Position numbers and translations under genes: made by a program
Shown: one piece after another, positions 5,228 to 7,035 of the stretch
Position numbering within the stretch: position 1 is the stretch's first letter
How the letters are laid out: every line of letters starts with the position of its first letter
Notes under the pieces: model-generated
Told to the model about the DNA's origin: nothing
The model's database searches: none
What the model saw: the letters and a program-made list of their open reading frames with translations, nothing else
Assembly: GCA_002383105.1 (NCBI GenBank)
Contig: DFXC01000189.1
Coordinates: 1 to 7,035, forward strand
Direction: 5' to 3'
Source: Hyphomicrobiaceae bacterium UBA4118
GTDB taxonomy: Bacteria; Pseudomonadota; Alphaproteobacteria; Rhizobiales; Methyloligellaceae
Length of the DNA stretch: 7,035 bases

Positions 5228-6808
5228 GTGAACGCGATCGCCAATATGGCGCGGCTCACGCGGGCGGGCGTCGTCATCGCCTGGAGCGGCGCGCGCGTGA
5301 TGCCCGAGCAGGCGAACCTGCCGGCGCCGCTTGCGCTGTTCAGCCGCGTGACCGCGCCGCTTCGCAAGAACGGCGCGGGAGAGGCGCCCAACGAGACGCG
5401 GCTCTCCGAGGCGCTCACTTCGCTCGGCCCCTCCTACATCAAGCTCGGCCAGTTCCTCGCCACCCGCGACGACATTATCGGGTGCGAGCTCGCCCGCGAC
5501 CTCTCCACGCTTCAGGATCGCCTCCCACCCTTCTCGCAGACCGAGGCGCGGCAGGCGGTCGAGGATGCGCTGGGAAGCCCCATCGACACGCTTTACGCCG
5601 AGTTCGGCCCTCCGGTCGCAGCCGCCTCGATCGCCCAGGTGCACAAGGCGCAGGTGCGCCAGCTCGACGGGACGCTCAAGCCGGTGGCGGTGAAGGTGCT
5701 CAGGCCCGGCATCGAGCAGCGCTTCCAGCGCGACCTCGACAGCTATTTCTTCGCCGCCCGCATGGTCGAGCGCCTGCATCGTCCCTCGCGCCGCTTGCGG
5801 CCGATCGCCGTGGTCGACACCCTCGCCAAGTCGGTCGCCATCGAGATGGATTTGCGTATGGAGGCTGCGGCCATCTCCGAGATCGCGGAGAACTCCAAGA
5901 ACGACGAGGGTTTTCGCGTACCGGAGGTCGACTGGACGCGGAGCGCGCGGCGCGCGCTGACGCTTGAATGGATCGACGGCATTCCGATCGCCGACCATGC
6001 GGCCTTGCGCGCGGCTGGCCACGACCTGAAGGCGCTCGGCGCCCGGCTGATGCAAACCTTCCTCCGCCACGCCATGCGCGACGGCTTCTTCCATGCCGAC
6101 ATGCATCCGGGAAATCTGTTCATCGACGATCAGGGGCGCATCGTCGCCGTCGATTTCGGCATCATGGGGCGCCTCGGCATGAAGGAGCGGCGCTTCCTCG
6201 CCGAGATCCTGCACGGCTTCATCACCCGCAACTATCGCCGCGTCGCCGAGGTGCATTTCGAGGCGGGCTACGTGCCGCGGCGGCATTCGGTCGCCCAATT
6301 CGCGCAAGCCTTACGCGCCATCGGCGAGCCGATCATGGACCGGCCGGCCAACGAAATCTCCATGGCCCAAGTGTTGGGCCAGCTCTTCCAATACACCGAA
6401 GTCTTCGACATGCAGACGCGCCCCGAGCTGCTTCTCCTGCAAAAAACCATGGTGGTGGTCGAGGGCGTGGGACGGAGCCTCGATCCCGAGCTGAACATGT
6501 GGGTGGTGGCAGACCCGGTGGTGCAGGAGTGGCTGGAGAAGGAGCTTGGGCCTGGCGCCCGCATCGAGGCGGCGGCGGAAGGGGCGGCGAGCGTCGGCCG
6601 CTTCGTCGGCGACATCCCGAAGCTGCTCGGGCAGGCCGAGCGCACGGCAGACGCCTTCGCCGCCATGGCCGAGGAGGGCATGCGCCTCGACAACGACACC
6701 GTCGAGCGCCTGGCCGAGGCGCAAAGCCGCCAGAACCGCATGAGCCGCATCGGCATCTGGGTCGGCGCGTTGGCGCTCGCGGCCATCGCGTTCGCCCTGC
6801 TCTTTTAA
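5228..6808 (+). CDS. ubiB: UbiB, atypical protein-kinase-like ATPase of ubiquinone synthesis
   Basis: This 526-residue member of the ABC1/ADCK/UbiB family is a membrane-anchored ATPase needed for ubiquinone synthesis; it is thought to help lipid intermediates or the Ubi enzymes work at the membrane. Family marks in order: the KxGQ motif YIKLGQF (70-76); the Ala-rich loop AAASIAQVHK (131-140) in place of a glycine-rich loop; the ATP lysine Lys156 (VAVKVLRPG); the ExD motif Glu206/Asp208; the catalytic segment HADMHPGN (289-296); and the metal-binding DFG at 309-311. One hydrophobic helix (about 508-526) ends the protein, whereas the E. coli protein ends in two. The length is close to normal. 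It follows ubiE after 13 bases. The C-terminal region 440-505 is Ala/Glu-rich and probably helical. All key residues are present, so it should be active. Confidence 0.95.
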   Translation: MNAIANMARLTRAGVVIAWSGARVMPEQANLPAPLALFSRVTAPLRKNGAGEAPNETRLSEALTSLGPSYIKLGQFLATRDDIIGCELARDLSTLQDRLPPFSQTEARQAVEDALGSPIDTLYAEFGPPVAAASIAQVHKAQVRQLDGTLKPVAVKVLRPGIEQRFQRDLDSYFFAARMVERLHRPSRRLRPIAVVDTLAKSVAIEMDLRMEAAAISEIAENSKNDEGFRVPEVDWTRSARRALTLEWIDGIPIADHAALRAAGHDLKALGARLMQTFLRHAMRDGFFHADMHPGNLFIDDQGRIVAVDFGIMGRLGMKERRFLAEILHGFITRNYRRVAEVHFEAGYVPRRHSVAQFAQALRAIGEPIMDRPANEISMAQVLGQLFQYTEVFDMQTRPELLLLQKTMVVVEGVGRSLDPELNMWVVADPVVQEWLEKELGPGARIEAAAEGAASVGRFVGDIPKLLGQAERTADAFAAMAEEGMRLDNDTVERLAEAQSRQNRMSRIGIWVGALALAAIAFALLF

Positions 6809-6835
6809 TTGTTGACCACTAACGTTATTTCTTGT

Positions 6836-6861
6836 CATTGCCCGGCTTGTGTCGGTCAATG
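6836..6861. repeat. Degenerate REP-like palindrome after ubiB
   Basis: ATTG-C-CCG (6837-6844) pairs with CGG-T-CAAT (6853-6860) around the loop GCTTGTGT, with one C/T mismatch. The wording 'CATTGCCCGGCTTGT' is like a common intergenic palindrome of rhizobia (usually continuing with a matching CGGGCAAT arm), so this appears to be a decayed copy. It has no obvious role and lies 28 bases after the ubiB stop. Confidence 0.4.
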
Positions 6862-6887
6862 TCCTATGGCTTAGGTCGCCGCACGGC

Positions 6888-6965
6888 GTCATCCCGGCGA
6901 AAGCCGGGATCCAGCTTTTTTCTTTGCGCTTCGCGCACTGGATTCGGACTTGGAGCCGGAATGAC
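6888..6965. repeat. REP/RIME-like palindromic intergenic repeat
   Basis: The left arm (6888-6914) begins GTCATCCCGGCGAAAGCC and ends GGATCCAG. The right arm (6938-6965) begins CTGGATTC and ends CCGGAATGAC, so its reverse complement (GTCATTCCGG...GAATCCAG) is a diverged copy of the left arm. About 23 bases separate them, including a small GCGC-TTC-GCGC hairpin (6926-6936). The 'GTCATCCCGGCGAAAGCCGGG' type motif is a known dispersed repeat of rhizobial genomes, normally found in many copies between genes. The right arm has lost its own inner hairpin, which points to an old insertion. Confidence 0.75.
6891..6921 (+). terminator. ubiB: Hairpin with T-run, possible terminator of ubiE-ubiB
   Basis: ATCCCGGC (6891-6898), loop GAAA, GCCGGGAT (6903-6910) make a perfect eight-pair stem closed by a stable GNRA tetraloop. 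Five bases later a run of six T (6916-6921) follows, with three more T after a C. This resembles an intrinsic terminator on the + strand, although the T-run is set slightly too far from the stem. It is also the left arm of the repeat element, so the repeat may act as the transcript end 83 bases beyond the ubiB stop. Confidence 0.5.
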
Positions 6966-6992
6966 GATGAGGCGGCAGCGGAGTGAGACGAA

Positions 6993-7035
6993 GTGCAAAA
7001 CAAGCGCATCCTGCTCATCGTCGGCGGCGGCATCG
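6993..7035 (+). CDS. coaBC: CoaBC start: phosphopantothenoylcysteine synthetase/decarboxylase (partial)
   Basis: Only 14 codons are in the window, reading MQNKRILLIVGGGI from a GTG at 6993, with the gene running off the right edge. The basic lead followed by ILLIVGGGIA is how the flavoprotein (decarboxylase) domain of CoaBC/Dfp begins in alphaproteobacteria, where ILLII(S/G)GGIAAYK is usual. GGAG at 6980-6983, nine bases ahead, supports the GTG. The full enzyme joins cysteine to phosphopantothenate and decarboxylates the product in coenzyme A synthesis. Its place directly after ubiB is the standard gene order, which carries much of the weight of this call. Another flavin-type decarboxylase of the UbiX/HFCD family is the main alternative. 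Confidence 0.7.
   Translation, partial: MQNKRILLIVGGGI

Noticed and set aside
5222..6307. Minus-strand open frame of 361 codons opposite ubiB
   Set aside because: Its sequence is composition-driven (His, Asp, Arg and Ala rich) with no recognisable domain, and it lies across well-defined UbiB kinase motifs on the other strand.
5968..6822. Plus-strand open frame of 284 codons inside ubiB
   Set aside because: It is an Arg/Gly/Pro/His-rich out-of-frame reading of ubiB, typical of a shifted frame in GC-rich genes.
6888..6965. CRISPR array or insertion sequence
   Set aside because: There are only two diverged inverted arms, no regularly spaced direct repeats with spacers, and no transposase frame, so a small palindromic repeat explains it better.
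1..7035. Multi-gene antiphage or secretion system including the TIR gene
   Set aside because: The neighbours of the TIR gene are a sugar epimerase and a fatty-acid enzyme on the other strand. No nuclease, helicase, cyclase, STING-like or phage-sensor partner is visible in the window.

Overview
The window looks like the chromosome of a GC-rich alphaproteobacterium, most likely of the Rhizobiales (Hyphomicrobiales). The evidence is the gene cluster enoyl-CoA hydratase / mutM / ubiE / ubiB / coaBC, which is a familiar alphaproteobacterial neighbourhood. The extra insertion in MutM, the LpsL-type UDP-glucuronate epimerase, the GTG starts and the palindromic 'GTCATCCCGGCGAAAGCCGGGAT' type intergenic repeat (two pieces of one motif) agree with this.

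Layout. Bases 1-219 are a leader without a convincing gene. Bases 220-1227 (+) encode an NAD-dependent UDP-glucuronate 4-epimerase for surface polysaccharide. Bases 1319-2610 (+) encode a TIR domain / single membrane helix / TPR protein whose reading frame is broken by one base inside the TIR domain, at an A5 run (1387-1391). It meets head-on an enoyl-CoA hydratase (2631-3452, -), with a small hairpin between the two stop codons. The hydratase lies 15 bases downstream of mutM (3468-4352, -), so the two are probably one operon. An 85-base divergent spacer with nested inverted repeats separates mutM from ubiE (4438-5214, +), which is followed after 13 bases by ubiB (5228-6808, +). A spacer with two REP-like palindromes and a terminator-like hairpin leads to the first codons of coaBC (6993 onward, +).

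How the parts relate. ubiE and ubiB both serve ubiquinone synthesis. mutM repairs oxidised guanine. The hydratase is a fatty-acid or acyl-CoA enzyme and coaBC makes coenzyme A. This right-hand block is ordinary core chromosome. The left-hand block (epimerase plus TIR-TM-TPR gene) is accessory in character and lies where rpsT and dnaA commonly follow the hydratase in related bacteria.

The points most worth a second look are: the TIR gene, whose intact family match needs a -1 shift at an A-run followed by a stem-loop; its predicted layout of a cytoplasmic TIR joined through one helix to a periplasmic TPR region; a MutM zinc finger in which one of the four cysteines is arginine; and the dyad in the mutM/ubiE spacer. 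No complete unknown multi-gene system is visible.
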